From the IMG/VR virus record IMGVR_UViG_3300041964_000036, positions 1-43,677 of that record: a stretch of DNA of 43,677 bases, one strand, 5' to 3'. Origin of the DNA: a virus. Positions 6,866 through 14,823 of the stretch are shown in pieces (the stretch's first letter is position 1; every line of letters begins with the position of its first letter). The position numbers were made by a program, and so were the translations under genes. The notes beneath the pieces were generated by a model. The model had not been told where the DNA came from and made no database searches. It saw only the letters and a program-made list of their open reading frames with translations.

Positions 6866-7678
6866 ATGAACATGCAGCCGTTCAGCATAAGCCCCAATCC
6901 GCACCTCCTGTACGAGACCCCGGCGCTCAAGAACGCCCTGTTCAAGACCCGCCACGTCCTCGATAACAGGCAGGGATTGACCATGCTCCTCGGGCCGGTG
7001 GGGACGGGGAAATCGTCTCTGCTCCGCTACATCTACACCGAGTACCATGCGCGGGAGGAGTACGAGTGCAAGATACTTCCCTCCCCTAATTACATCAGCG
7101 ACTTCGCGTTCCTCAAGGCCATATCAGCCGAATACGGGTTAGGTCCCAGGCGTTCCGTGCTCGACCAGGAGAACGACCTGCGCGGCCGGATGGTGGAGCT
7201 GTACCGGGAGGGCAAGTCTGCTGTCGTATTCATCGACGAGGCGCAGAAGCTCAAAGGGGCGCAGCTCGAACTGCTTCGCACGCTCCTGAACTTCGAGACC
7301 CACGAGCACAAGCTCATCAACTTCGTGATCGCGGGGCAGATGGAGCTAGCCGCGAAGCTGGCCGACCCGAGCAAGGAGGCAATCAGGAGCCGCGTATTTC
7401 TTCCCAGCTCGCTCGATCCCCTGACGCTGCCTGAGACCACGGGCATGATCGAGTTCCGTTGCATGAAGGCCGAGATTCCCTGCCCGTTCGATTCCGAGGC
7501 GATAGCGGAAATCTACGACCGCACCGGAGGGATACCCAGGGAGATATTGAAGGTCTGCTCGTTCGCTCACGCCTTGGGGCAGAAGCAGAAGCTGAAGCTC
7601 TATCCCGTCGAACTGGTAGCCCTGGCCGCGAAGGAGGTCATGAATGGTACGGGCCGACAATCCGCAGCGGTGGAATAG
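6866..7678 (+). CDS. ExeA/TniB-like AAA ATPase
   Basis: 270 residues from the ATG MNMQPFSISP; an upstream in-frame start overlaps the -10 and is rejected. The N-terminus (PFSISPNPHLLYETP) is the hallmark of ExeA-like ATPases, which also include TniB/MuB-type DNA-bound ATPases. Walker A GPVGTGKS is at 43-50 and Walker B AVVFIDEAQ at about 119-127, with a C-terminal helical lid. It should bind and hydrolyse ATP and act on DNA or on the partner encoded next, whose gene overlaps its end. In a phage beside an origin-like array, a helicase-loader or initiation role is attractive but inferred. A transposition ATPase is unlikely, since no partner transposase is near. Confidence 0.85.
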   Translation: MNMQPFSISPNPHLLYETPALKNALFKTRHVLDNRQGLTMLLGPVGTGKSSLLRYIYTEYHAREEYECKILPSPNYISDFAFLKAISAEYGLGPRRSVLDQENDLRGRMVELYREGKSAVVFIDEAQKLKGAQLELLRTLLNFETHEHKLINFVIAGQMELAAKLADPSKEAIRSRVFLPSSLDPLTLPETTGMIEFRCMKAEIPCPFDSEAIAEIYDRTGGIPREILKVCSFAHALGQKQKLKLYPVELVALAAKEVMNGTGRQSAAVE

Positions 7679-8369
7679 CCTCTCCGACCTCCTCGAAGAG
7701 CCTGACGCCCACTCTCAGGCGAGTGGACGCCCACAATCGGAACTAGTGGACGCCCACACCAGGATCGTGGACGCCAAGACGCCCACACCGGAACCGAAAG
7801 CGGACGCCAAGACGCCCACCGCGAAACCCGCCAGACGCCCACCGAAGAAGGTTGTGGACGCCCACAAAGGCGACCGGCACCGGGGAGACAAGGCGCGGCA
7901 GCACTTCCGCATCAGTCCCGAGAATGACGAGCGTTTCCGCATGTTCCGAGCGAAGCACCGGCTGGAGTTGCAGGAGTTCTACGAGCTGGCTGGCGTCCAC
8001 TTCATCGAGTGCGTGGACGCCCAGCGCGACGTGGGTGTGGACGCCGTGGCGTCCCTTGATGATAGAGATACGATGATACTGTTTAAGACTCACCCCCGTA
8101 TCATCAATCTCTACCTGCAATACAACCCTGAGAACAGGTGGAAACTGGCAGACGATCACGTCGGAGCGGCCTACAACGACAAGGACATCCGCCTCATCGA
8201 AACGGGTATAATCCAGACCCAGTTCAACGCCAAGTTCAAGAAGATAAACTCGTTCAAGTACTACACGGTGGAGATCGACGCGGCACTCGAAGTGCCGCTC
8301 CAAGACGAGACGATAGAGGTCATGCTGAAGCATGGGCGAAGGAGATGGAAGGAGGCCGTTGGCGCATAG
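7644..8369 (+). CDS. Putative replication initiator carrying the origin repeats
   Basis: 241 residues, with a strong SD (AAGGAGG, 6 nt before ATG) and 35-bp overlap with the ATPase gene. Residues about 20-80 are low-complexity (Ala/Pro/Thr/Lys) because this DNA is a repeat array. Residues 85-125 are charged and helical (QHFRISPENDERFRMFR). The C-terminal 110 residues look folded (ILFKTHPRIINLYLQYNP) and end in a basic helix. I recognise no family. The role is inferred from the array of GACGCCCAC/GTGGACGCC repeats inside the gene and from the neighbouring AAA ATPase, an arrangement like lambda O and its origin. It could instead be a partition or transfer DNA-binding protein. Confidence 0.6.
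   Translation: MVRADNPQRWNSLSDLLEEPDAHSQASGRPQSELVDAHTRIVDAKTPTPEPKADAKTPTAKPARRPPKKVVDAHKGDRHRGDKARQHFRISPENDERFRMFRAKHRLELQEFYELAGVHFIECVDAQRDVGVDAVASLDDRDTMILFKTHPRIINLYLQYNPENRWKLADDHVGAAYNDKDIRLIETGIIQTQFNAKFKKINSFKYYTVEIDAALEVPLQDETIEVMLKHGRRRWKEAVGA
7704..8045 (+). repeat. Iteron-like repeat array, probable replication origin
   Basis: GACGCCCAC occurs at 7704, 7726, 7749, 7778, 7811, 7834 and 7857, mostly 22-23 bp apart. GTGGACGCC occurs at 7723, 7746, 7767, 7854, 8013 and 8037, and inverted at 7992-8000. The 9-mer is read in all three codon phases (as DAH, as GRP/RRP and as KTPT), so the DNA rather than the protein is conserved. An AT-richer stretch follows at about 8055-8125. Iterons plus an AT-rich segment inside an initiator gene is the classic phage/plasmid origin layout. 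The binding protein is inferred to be the gene product itself. Confidence 0.75.
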
Positions 8370-10647
8370 GATAGGAGCTATCATACTCGGCTGGGTAATG
8401 GCGGCCATCGTGGCTAACGGCTTGGGCTACGCGCTCTATGCCGTCACCGACGCGGAGCCGCCTAACCGTCTCATAGCCTTCGCCTGCCTCCTCACCTCGA
8501 TAGTGACGTTTCTCGGCACGTTAATCCTCACGTGGCCGTTTCCTCCGCCGCCACCGCCGCCTAAGCCGGTGCCGCCCCCTCCGAAGCCGGAGCCCGAGCC
8601 CGAGCCACCCCCCGAACCCGTACCCGAGCCCGACCCCATCCCTAGGGAGCCGTGGCCGCTCTACGAGGGGTTGCTCATCGGCATCCACAAACGGCAGATT
8701 AGCTTCTGGCCCGATGAGGTGAAGTTCAAGGCAGAGCCGGTCTTCCTCGACGATGCGGACAGGGAAGCGCACATCCAGATTATCGGCGGTTCCAGGCGAG
8801 GGAAGACCAAGCTTATGGAACACGCTATCAGGCAGATGCTCCTCAGGGAACGGACGGGGATCATCGTGGTAGACCCCGCCCAGCACCTCTATGAGGCCAT
8901 GCTCGCCTGGTGCGTGGCTAATGACCACCCCGCACACCTGCTCGACGCATCCGACCTTGACAGCCAGGTAGGATTCAACCCGTTCCACCTCGACGACCCG
9001 ACCCCGGCGCGGATAGCAACGAAGGCAAACACGCTTCAGCAGACCACGGTGCGGGCGCTCGGGTACACGGGAACCGAGGCGATACAGGCCGGTATCATCA
9101 TGCGCTGCATGTTCTACGTCCTGATAGAGCAGCAGCTTCCCCTGTCGGACCTCAGGGCGTTCAAGGCACCGCGCCTGTTCGACCAGCGCGACGAGATGAT
9201 GAGCAACTGTCAGAACGAGGACATCCGCGACGAGTGGGATTCGCTCGTCGCAGGGAAGAAGGTACCGGCCTACAACGCCTTGATGCGTTCGAGCGCCAAC
9301 CGCCTGTTCGACATCATCGTGGAGCCGGGCGTGCAGCGCATCTTCACGAACCCGAAACGGCTCGACATCCAGGCGATCACCCAGCGGGGAGAGACCCTGC
9401 TCGTGAACCTGAAATCAAGCGGTACCCTCTCCAAGACCTCGCGCAACATCATCGGCACGTTCCTGGTGGACGAGATATGGAACGCCATGGAGGAACGCAC
9501 GACGCACGAGTCCGAAACGCTCGCTCCCGTTAACCTCATCGTTGACGAGTTCCAGAACTTCGCCTCGCCCCAATTCGCCACGATGCTCATGGAAGCCGCG
9601 AAGTTTCGCTTCCACCTCTGGCTCATCACGCACTCCTTCCACTCCCTGGATGCGAGCGTCACCAGCGCGTTCGACGACTGCCTGGTACGGATAGCCCTCG
9701 GCGGCACCCCGATGCGTGACGTGCCAATCGTCATGCCCGGCCTCTCGCGGGACGAGGTGGTAGCCACTCATCGGCGTACCAAGCGCTTCTTCATGCTCCG
9801 CAGGTCAGGCAAGGAAGATCTGGTATGCAGCACGGTGGGAATCAGAAAGGTCGAGGCGGACCCGGAGAAGCTGCGTGCCTATGTCGAAGCGGCGACCAGG
9901 ATTAAGGCAGAGCCAGCAGCGGAGCCGGAGGTACCGGCCTTACCCGAGCCCGAGCAGCAGCTACAATCGGAAGACTATGACGCCCCGGCCATGACCTACG
10001 AGAAGCCGACCGACCCGGCAGGGATAGTGCGCGAGCTGAGGTTCGCGACCATCGACCAAGTGGCCGCCATCGTCGCCAAGACCAAGACAATCCAGAGGCA
10101 GACTACCCGGCATAAGCTCGTGAGTTTGGCGGCGGAAGGGAAGCTGGACAAGCTCTCGCACAAGGGCAAGAGCGTCTTCTGCCTCCCCGGAGACTCTACG
10201 AAAATCCTCGAACACGACCTGAAGATCACCGACTTCCATGTACGCTTCTGGGACGACATCCTTTTGTGGGAGCAGAGAGGGCTGAAACGAGAGGGCATCA
10301 ACCCTGACGCCTTCTTCGCTACGGCGGTCGGCTACTTCTTCCTGGAAGTCGAGAACAGCAGGCCCCGCTCCGAGGACGGCGAATCGGCGCTCCTGAAGAA
10401 AGCCAGGCAGTACGCTGCCTACTATGACCGGGGAGCCCACCAGGAGAAGTGCGGCAACTTCCGGGACTTGGAAGTATTCGACCTGGAGACCGAGGCGAGG
10501 AACTACTGTAAGGCCGTCGCTAAGGCGATTGCCAAGGGAGAGTTTCACAATCCGGGTCGCTACTGGGCCACCTGGGGCGATTGTTCCACCTTCATCACCG
10601 CGAAAGGCACTACCCATTCCATTACCACCCCTGTTACCACCGACTAG
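8332..10647 (+). CDS. Membrane-anchored VirD4/TraD-like ATPase with winged-helix tail
   Basis: 771 residues from the ATG at 8332. A TTG at 8359 just after an AAGGAGG sequence is an alternative start. Order: two membrane helices (about 13-37 and 47-68), a proline-rich linker (69-107), an ATPase core with Walker A GGSRRGKT (152-159) and Walker B NLIVDEFQNF (401-410), then a region about 562-620 resembling the winged helix of replication-relaxation proteins (VRELRFATIDQVAAIV), and a C-terminal domain rich in Trp/Tyr/Phe. The first part matches type IV coupling proteins, which pump DNA through membranes during conjugation. The fused tail could recognise the origin. A DNA pump in a tailed phage is unexpected; partition or DNA ejection are alternatives. 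Confidence 0.8.
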   Translation: MGEGDGRRPLAHRIGAIILGWVMAAIVANGLGYALYAVTDAEPPNRLIAFACLLTSIVTFLGTLILTWPFPPPPPPPKPVPPPPKPEPEPEPPPEPVPEPDPIPREPWPLYEGLLIGIHKRQISFWPDEVKFKAEPVFLDDADREAHIQIIGGSRRGKTKLMEHAIRQMLLRERTGIIVVDPAQHLYEAMLAWCVANDHPAHLLDASDLDSQVGFNPFHLDDPTPARIATKANTLQQTTVRALGYTGTEAIQAGIIMRCMFYVLIEQQLPLSDLRAFKAPRLFDQRDEMMSNCQNEDIRDEWDSLVAGKKVPAYNALMRSSANRLFDIIVEPGVQRIFTNPKRLDIQAITQRGETLLVNLKSSGTLSKTSRNIIGTFLVDEIWNAMEERTTHESETLAPVNLIVDEFQNFASPQFATMLMEAAKFRFHLWLITHSFHSLDASVTSAFDDCLVRIALGGTPMRDVPIVMPGLSRDEVVATHRRTKRFFMLRRSGKEDLVCSTVGIRKVEADPEKLRAYVEAATRIKAEPAAEPEVPALPEPEQQLQSEDYDAPAMTYEKPTDPAGIVRELRFATIDQVAAIVAKTKTIQRQTTRHKLVSLAAEGKLDKLSHKGKSVFCLPGDSTKILEHDLKITDFHVRFWDDILLWEQRGLKREGINPDAFFATAVGYFFLEVENSRPRSEDGESALLKKARQYAAYYDRGAHQEKCGNFRDLEVFDLETEARNYCKAVAKAIAKGEFHNPGRYWATWGDCSTFITAKGTTHSITTPVTTD

Positions 10648-10877
10648 CCCGATTACCAGCCGTAAGAGAAAGGGAACAAAGGGGCTAACCGCCGACCTAC
10701 CACTTCGGCTTATAAGTCCTAGTTTCAGTAGGTATACTGAAATCTAGTACCTTATAGCCCTTTCTGCCGCGCCGCCCCGTCCAGTCACCCCGCGTAGCCC
10801 GCGATCCCTCGGTCCCTTCCGAACGGACGGAGCGCGGCATCCCTTATTCATTACGCGACTCCGGGTGGACTCCGCCG
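10648..10877 (+). other. Intergenic structured element between the two ATPase genes
   Basis: No gene in 230 bp. From about 10675 to 10761 the DNA folds as a multi-arm element: AAAGGGGCTAA closes with TTATAGCCCTTT, one arm is ACTT/AAGT, and a second is CTAGTTTCAGTA/TACTGAAATCTAG with a GGTA loop (TTTCAGTA 10723-10730, TACTGAAA 10735-10742). The overall shape is tRNA-like, but it lacks tRNA consensus bases. It may be a leader RNA, terminator or attachment-type site. Confidence 0.45.
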
Positions 10878-12065
10878 ATGCTTGGAATCGACTCCTATGA
10901 CCGCCCCGTTTCTTTCACACCCGGAACCCACACGGGCATCTTCGGCCGCACCGGAACCGGCAAGACGAACCTGCTCGAACACATCGCGGCAACGGCGATA
11001 GATTCCGGCATCTGCATCATCGACCCGCACGGCGAGCTGGTTGACCGCTTCCTCGGGCTCATCCCGGACCACAGGAAGAATGATGTCATTCTGATTGACC
11101 CGCTGGCCGACCGGGTTCCGGGGATAAACTTCCTCGAAGGAGGCGAGGACGCCCTACTCATCGAGCACGTCGTCCGGCTGTTCAAGAATCTCTGGGGCGA
11201 CGCCTGGGGCGCTCGCTCCGAATGGCTCCTCGCAAACATCACCTACGCCCTCCTCGCCGCTGGCCCGGCGTCCCTGGTATCCATCGGCAAGTCGCTGACC
11301 AGCTCCGCGTACAGGAGGGAGCTGGCGACCGGAGCTGACCCCTATCTCGAACAATTCTTCTCGCACTTCAACTCCTGGACCCCGGCCTTCCGGCAGGAGG
11401 TGATAACGCCAATCCTGAACAAGGCTACGAGGCTCACGCTCAACCCTCATATCAGGGCCGTGCTCGGGCAGGCGACCAGCAGCTTCAGCTTCACCGAGGC
11501 GATGGACGAGAAGCGCATCATCCTGGTACGGCTTCCGAGAGGCTTGCTCGGGGAGGCATCGACGCTACTGGGCTGCGCTATCTTCACCAAGCTCACCCTC
11601 GCCGCGCTCGAACGAAAGACCACCGACCCGTACCTCGTGGTAGTCGATGAGGCGCACACGTTCACGAAAGGCGTTGACCTTCCCGTGACGCTGGCCGAGT
11701 GCCGCAAGTACGGATTGTTCGTCACGCTCGCGACGCAGAACCTGGAACTGCTCTCGCTCGAAGACCGGGCGGGAATCTTCGCCAACTGCGGAACCCTCAT
11801 CAGCTTCCGCACCTCGGCCCAGGACGCGAAAGTGATTGCGCCGGAACTGGGGAGCGACTGGCAGCCCCGCGCCGTGCAGAACCTCCCGAACTTCCACGCG
11901 CTCTACCGGACGATGGGGAAGGACATGCCCACGCCGCCCGTGGTGCTACGGGTCGCCCCGCCCCTCACCCCTCAAAGCAACGGCGTCAGGGAGGAGAGCC
12001 TACGTCGCTGGGGACACCCGAAGGACAAGGTAGAGGCCCGGATTCGGAGGCATCTGAGGCGCTGA
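10878..12065 (+). CDS. VirD4/HerA-like DNA-translocase ATPase (DUF87/TraM-recognition type)
   Basis: 395 residues. Walker A GRTGTGKT lies at 23-30, followed by the IDPHGELVDRFL segment typical of conjugative DNA-transfer ATPases. Walker B YLVVVDEAH is at about 252-260, and a sensor segment (LATQNLE) at about 284-290. It has no membrane helices, unlike the larger ATPase upstream, so the pair may be a membrane pump and a soluble partner. The family forms hexamers that move double-stranded DNA. No relaxase or secretion channel is encoded here. A terminase-independent role in replication, segregation or transfer is inferred. Confidence 0.85.
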   Translation: MLGIDSYDRPVSFTPGTHTGIFGRTGTGKTNLLEHIAATAIDSGICIIDPHGELVDRFLGLIPDHRKNDVILIDPLADRVPGINFLEGGEDALLIEHVVRLFKNLWGDAWGARSEWLLANITYALLAAGPASLVSIGKSLTSSAYRRELATGADPYLEQFFSHFNSWTPAFRQEVITPILNKATRLTLNPHIRAVLGQATSSFSFTEAMDEKRIILVRLPRGLLGEASTLLGCAIFTKLTLAALERKTTDPYLVVVDEAHTFTKGVDLPVTLAECRKYGLFVTLATQNLELLSLEDRAGIFANCGTLISFRTSAQDAKVIAPELGSDWQPRAVQNLPNFHALYRTMGKDMPTPPVVLRVAPPLTPQSNGVREESLRRWGHPKDKVEARIRRHLRR

Positions 12066-12111
12066 GTTCGAGGTATTGACGTTTCGCAACAGTCACATAG
12101 AGTTGGAGGTA

Positions 12112-12621
12112 ATGAATACTGAAAGAAAGGAACTAATAGCACAGTTGCGTTCGGGCGTCAGGCCCATGACTTACAGGATGATTGGCGAGATGCTCGGAGT
12201 CAGCGGACAGCGAGTGCAGCAAATCCACACGGGGTATCGCTCCCATTCCAAATGGAAGCCGAAGCCGAAGCCGCCCGAGGAGCATAAGATTCTCACGCGG
12301 GCGAAGCTGCTCAGCATGGGGTTCCCGGCAAACGTTCCGAATACTACCAAGTCTGGAGGGCTGGATTACGTCAGAGAGTGGGTTAGGATTCGAGACAATC
12401 ACACATGCCAGATGTGCTTCAAGGTCTGGAAAGAGGGGGAGCGCAGGCTCGACGTTCACCACACGGACGAGGACTTAGAGGGTAGGAGCAAAGAGCGGGG
12501 AATCGCCGCGCTCGACCGGGCCAACATGGACAAGATGATTACGCTCTGCCACAAGTGCCATTTCAGCCTCGACAGCGTGCGGCGCAGCATTTCCAAGGGT
12601 TCTAAGGCTATTGACTTCTGA
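12112..12621 (+). CDS. HNH endonuclease with N-terminal helix-turn-helix
   Basis: 169 residues from MNTERKELIAQL, preceded by GGAGG very close to the ATG; a TTG start at 12076 is less likely. The N-terminus (TYRMIGEMLGVSGQRVQQIH) is a helix-turn-helix of the type that reads DNA. The C-terminus has the HNH zinc core: CQMCFKVW, then LDVHHTDED, then ITLCHKCHFSLD. This is a free-standing, homing-type nuclease plan common in phages. It is the last gene before the promoter at 12611, which overlaps its 3' end. Confidence 0.85.
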   Translation: MNTERKELIAQLRSGVRPMTYRMIGEMLGVSGQRVQQIHTGYRSHSKWKPKPKPPEEHKILTRAKLLSMGFPANVPNTTKSGGLDYVREWVRIRDNHTCQMCFKVWKEGERRLDVHHTDEDLEGRSKERGIAALDRANMDKMITLCHKCHFSLDSVRRSISKGSKAIDF

Positions 12622-12684
12622 CAAGGGGGGAATACACTTAAGGCATCGGTTGTCAGGCCGATACCACTCAAAACAACCCACACC
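12611..12684 (+). promoter_or_regulatory. Promoter plus GTCAGG-hairpin, A/C-rich leader (copy A)
   Basis: TTGACT (12611-12616), 16 nt, TACACT (12633-12638). Then a hairpin, GGCATCGG (12642-12649) with CCGATACC (12658-12665), whose loop includes GTCAGG (12652-12657). An unstructured A/C-rich stretch follows, with no SD, running up to the ATG at 12685. Confidence 0.7.
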
Positions 12685-12915
12685 ATGAACCAGGAAATAA
12701 TCGTTTGCGAGACGTGCGAGGACACCCGCACCGTCCTCAATGACAAGAACCTCGTAGTTGATTGCCCGGACTGCGCCGTCTGCGAGCACTGCAACGGAAC
12801 AGGCGTCTATGAGAACGATGACGAGACCGAGCAGACCTGCGTATGCCGCGTAGCAGACGCGGTGGACGCGGAGATGATAAAGGGCGGGGAGGAGCAGCAC
12901 GACCGTGGCCTCTAA
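12685..12915 (+). CDS. Small DnaJ-type Cys-rich protein
   Basis: 76 residues with four CxxC-type pairs (CETC, CPDC, CEHCNGTG, CVC) resembling the DnaJ central zinc finger, without a J domain. It likely binds zinc; the partner is unknown. First gene of the transcript started at 12611. No SD, and the ATG is preceded by the A/C-rich leader. Confidence 0.7.
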   Translation: MNQEIIVCETCEDTRTVLNDKNLVVDCPDCAVCEHCNGTGVYENDDETEQTCVCRVADAVDAEMIKGGEEQHDRGL

Positions 12916-12916
12916 C

Positions 12917-13270
12917 ATGAGGCCCGGCATTCACAAGGTTGGTGACAACCCCTCGCGCTTCATACATAAGGGGAAGCCGGGAGACATCGACCTTTACGAG
13001 ACCTGGAAAGACGGCAAGCAGACCATTCGGGAAATCAAACATAAGGCTGTTCGCTGCTCGAAGCAGGGATGTGAGAACGAGGCGACCCGCTTCTACACCC
13101 TCAACAGCATCGACATGTACGTCTGCCTCGAACACCCGGACACGGAAGCAGCGGAGGAGTCAGGAACGTACGTGCTGCCGGACGGCACCAGCACCGAGCT
13201 GGTCACGTACTGCTGCGACCCGGACTGCGGCGAGGAAGACAGCGAGCCGTGCGAGGTCTGCCACGAGTAA
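12917..13270 (+). CDS. Small Cys-rich hypothetical protein
   Basis: 117 residues from the ATG one base after the stop of the previous gene (a GTG at 12905 is the alternative). It has scattered Cys/His pairs (CSKQGCENEATRF, CLEH, CCDPDCGEE, CEVC), suggesting one or two zinc-binding ribbons. No known family. Translational re-initiation from the gene before is likely. Confidence 0.6.
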   Translation: MRPGIHKVGDNPSRFIHKGKPGDIDLYETWKDGKQTIREIKHKAVRCSKQGCENEATRFYTLNSIDMYVCLEHPDTEAAEESGTYVLPDGTSTELVTYCCDPDCGEEDSEPCEVCHE

Positions 13271-13287
13271 TCACACCAACCATTCAC

Positions 13288-13464
13288 ATGAACAACACTG
13301 GAAACAATCACAGCTTCCACGCCGACCCCTCGGAGATTCACGCCTCCAAGGGACGGTACATCCGCGACGGCAAGGCCGCGCTCAGCATCGCCGCAGTCCT
13401 CGTAATCATCATCGCTGCCGCGCTGTTCGTGCGATACGGATTCGCCGCGCCAGCTCTCAACTAA
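13288..13464 (+). CDS. 58-residue single-pass membrane protein
   Basis: Starts MNNTGNNHSFHAD after the A/C-rich stretch CACACCAACCATTCAC, with no SD. A polar half is followed by one membrane helix (about residues 30-52, ALSIAAVLVIIIAAALFV). Lies between the Cys-rich genes and the ERF gene. Function unknown. Confidence 0.6.
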   Translation: MNNTGNNHSFHADPSEIHASKGRYIRDGKAALSIAAVLVIIIAAALFVRYGFAAPALN

Positions 13465-13467
13465 CCA

Positions 13468-13989
13468 ATGACACAAACCACCAAGCCCGAGGAGAAGCCG
13501 AAGTCCATCTACCAGAAGATAGCCGTCGTCCAGGCCACCATCGGCGTATTAGAGAAGGACAAGACCAATCCAGCCTTCCGCTCCAAGTACGTCGATGTGA
13601 ACACCATCGCGGAGAAGATAATCCCGCTCATGGCTGACCAAAACATCCTCATGACCATGCCCGTGAGCATCGGCGAGGAAGGGAAGCAGATAATCAGCCT
13701 GTACTTCCACGACCTCGATACGGGCGAGGAAATCTGCCCGGCAGCAGCCTACCTTCCCGAGAACGTGACCATCCAGCAGCTCGGCAGCGCTATCACGTAT
13801 CTAAGGCGCTACCTCCCCGTCAGCTACTTCTACCTCCAGGCCGAGGACGACGATGGCAACCAGGCGAGCACCAAACCAGAGCGACCGGCGCAGAAGCCAG
13901 CCACGCGCCCCGAAGCCCAGCACCAGGGCGATGACATCCCCGTCATCGTCATGGACGACAGCGACCCGCTCGCAGAACTCACCAAGTAA
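13468..13989 (+). CDS. erf: ERF-family single-strand annealing protein
   Basis: 173 residues. The N-terminal 115 residues match the ERF recombination fold: KYVDVNTIAEKIIPL, then LGSAITYLRRYLPVSYFYL and the acidic EDDDGN motif that mark the family. The tail is Pro/Gln-rich and ends acidic. ERF proteins anneal complementary single strands during phage recombination and circularisation. It lies just before an SSB-like gene and NinG, a standard recombination set. The ATG is 3 nt after the previous stop, without SD. Confidence 0.9.
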   Translation: MTQTTKPEEKPKSIYQKIAVVQATIGVLEKDKTNPAFRSKYVDVNTIAEKIIPLMADQNILMTMPVSIGEEGKQIISLYFHDLDTGEEICPAAAYLPENVTIQQLGSAITYLRRYLPVSYFYLQAEDDDGNQASTKPERPAQKPATRPEAQHQGDDIPVIVMDDSDPLAELTK

Positions 13990-13998
13990 GCCACCGCA

Positions 13999-14325
13999 AT
14001 GATTACCAACCGCATCACCATCACCGTAGACCTCACCAAGCTCGACAAGAGCCGCATCAAGACTCGTAACTACGAGCGCAACGGGGAGCAGTTTACCGCC
14101 AAGGAAATACAGCTCGACATCGTGCCGCTCCGCGAGCGGGAGATAAAGAAAGAGGGCGAGACCTGGCGGCTCCTCAAGACCTGTTTCGTAGCCGAGGCTC
14201 CGACCAAGGAGGAGCGGCAATCGAAGGCAAAGACCAGCATCGTAGGGGACGGCGTCGAGTTCCAGGACATCCAGGCCCCGGCGACCGAGGCCGGGGACCA
14301 GTTGGATTCGACCCTGCCGTTCTAG
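13999..14325 (+). CDS. SSB-like single-stranded DNA-binding protein
   Basis: 108 residues. The beta-rich body starts ITVDLTKLDKSRIKTR, a pattern seen in small phage SSB-like proteins. The acidic flexible tail ends DSTLPF, like the protein-recruiting tip of bacterial SSB. It would coat the strands that the ERF protein anneals. Directly followed by ninG (stop TAG abuts ATG). Confidence 0.75.
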   Translation: MITNRITITVDLTKLDKSRIKTRNYERNGEQFTAKEIQLDIVPLREREIKKEGETWRLLKTCFVAEAPTKEERQSKAKTSIVGDGVEFQDIQAPATEAGDQLDSTLPF

Positions 14326-14823
14326 ATGCTGAAGCGCTCCGCCCCGAGGCGCAGCATCAAGCCGTTGAAAAGAGCCGCCCCCGCACGCGGCTCTCGCGGC
14401 AGCACGGCGGCGAAGAAAGCTCACAAGAAGACCAAGGAGAAGTCAGTCAGCGCGTGGAAGAAGAAAGTCGATAGCGTCGTCAGCATCCATGTCAGGCAGA
14501 GCGGAGCGGACGCCGCAGGGATCGCCGAGTGCTACACGTGCGGCAAGCTCGCTCACTGGAAGACGCTACAGTGCGGTCACTTCGTCTCGCGCAATAACTC
14601 GGCCACCCGCTATGACCCGGAAAATCTGAGGATTCAATGCGCTGGCTGTAATGTCTGGGGCCGGGGCCGCTATGACGTGTACGCCGACAAGCTCATGGAC
14701 GAGCTCGGAGTAGACAGGTTCCGCGACCTCCTCAAGCGCGGCCGGTCAACGCACACGTTCACCGTCCCCGAACTCAAGGCCCTCTACGAAAAGTTTTCCA
14801 CAGTGACTCCGACCCCTGATTAG
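14326..14823 (+). CDS. ninG: NinG/Rap recombination nuclease
   Basis: 165 residues. A basic N-terminus is followed by the NinG signature: CYTCGKLAHWKTLQCGHF, then SRNNSATRYDPENLRIQC and AGCN, an HNH-like zinc core. In lambda this Holliday-junction and branched-DNA endonuclease supports Red-type recombination. Its position after the ERF and SSB genes fits. The promoter for the next transcript begins inside its 3' end (14803). Confidence 0.92.
   Translation: MLKRSAPRRSIKPLKRAAPARGSRGSTAAKKAHKKTKEKSVSAWKKKVDSVVSIHVRQSGADAAGIAECYTCGKLAHWKTLQCGHFVSRNNSATRYDPENLRIQCAGCNVWGRGRYDVYADKLMDELGVDRFRDLLKRGRSTHTFTVPELKALYEKFSTVTPTPD

Noticed and set aside
7704-7870. CRISPR array
   Set aside because: Repeat units are 9-12 bp, spaced 22-33 bp inside a coding gene. 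There are no 24-37 bp repeats or spacers, and no cas genes.
10675-10761. tRNA gene
   Set aside because: The multi-arm shape is suggestive, but it lacks the GTTCRA T-loop and D-loop bases.
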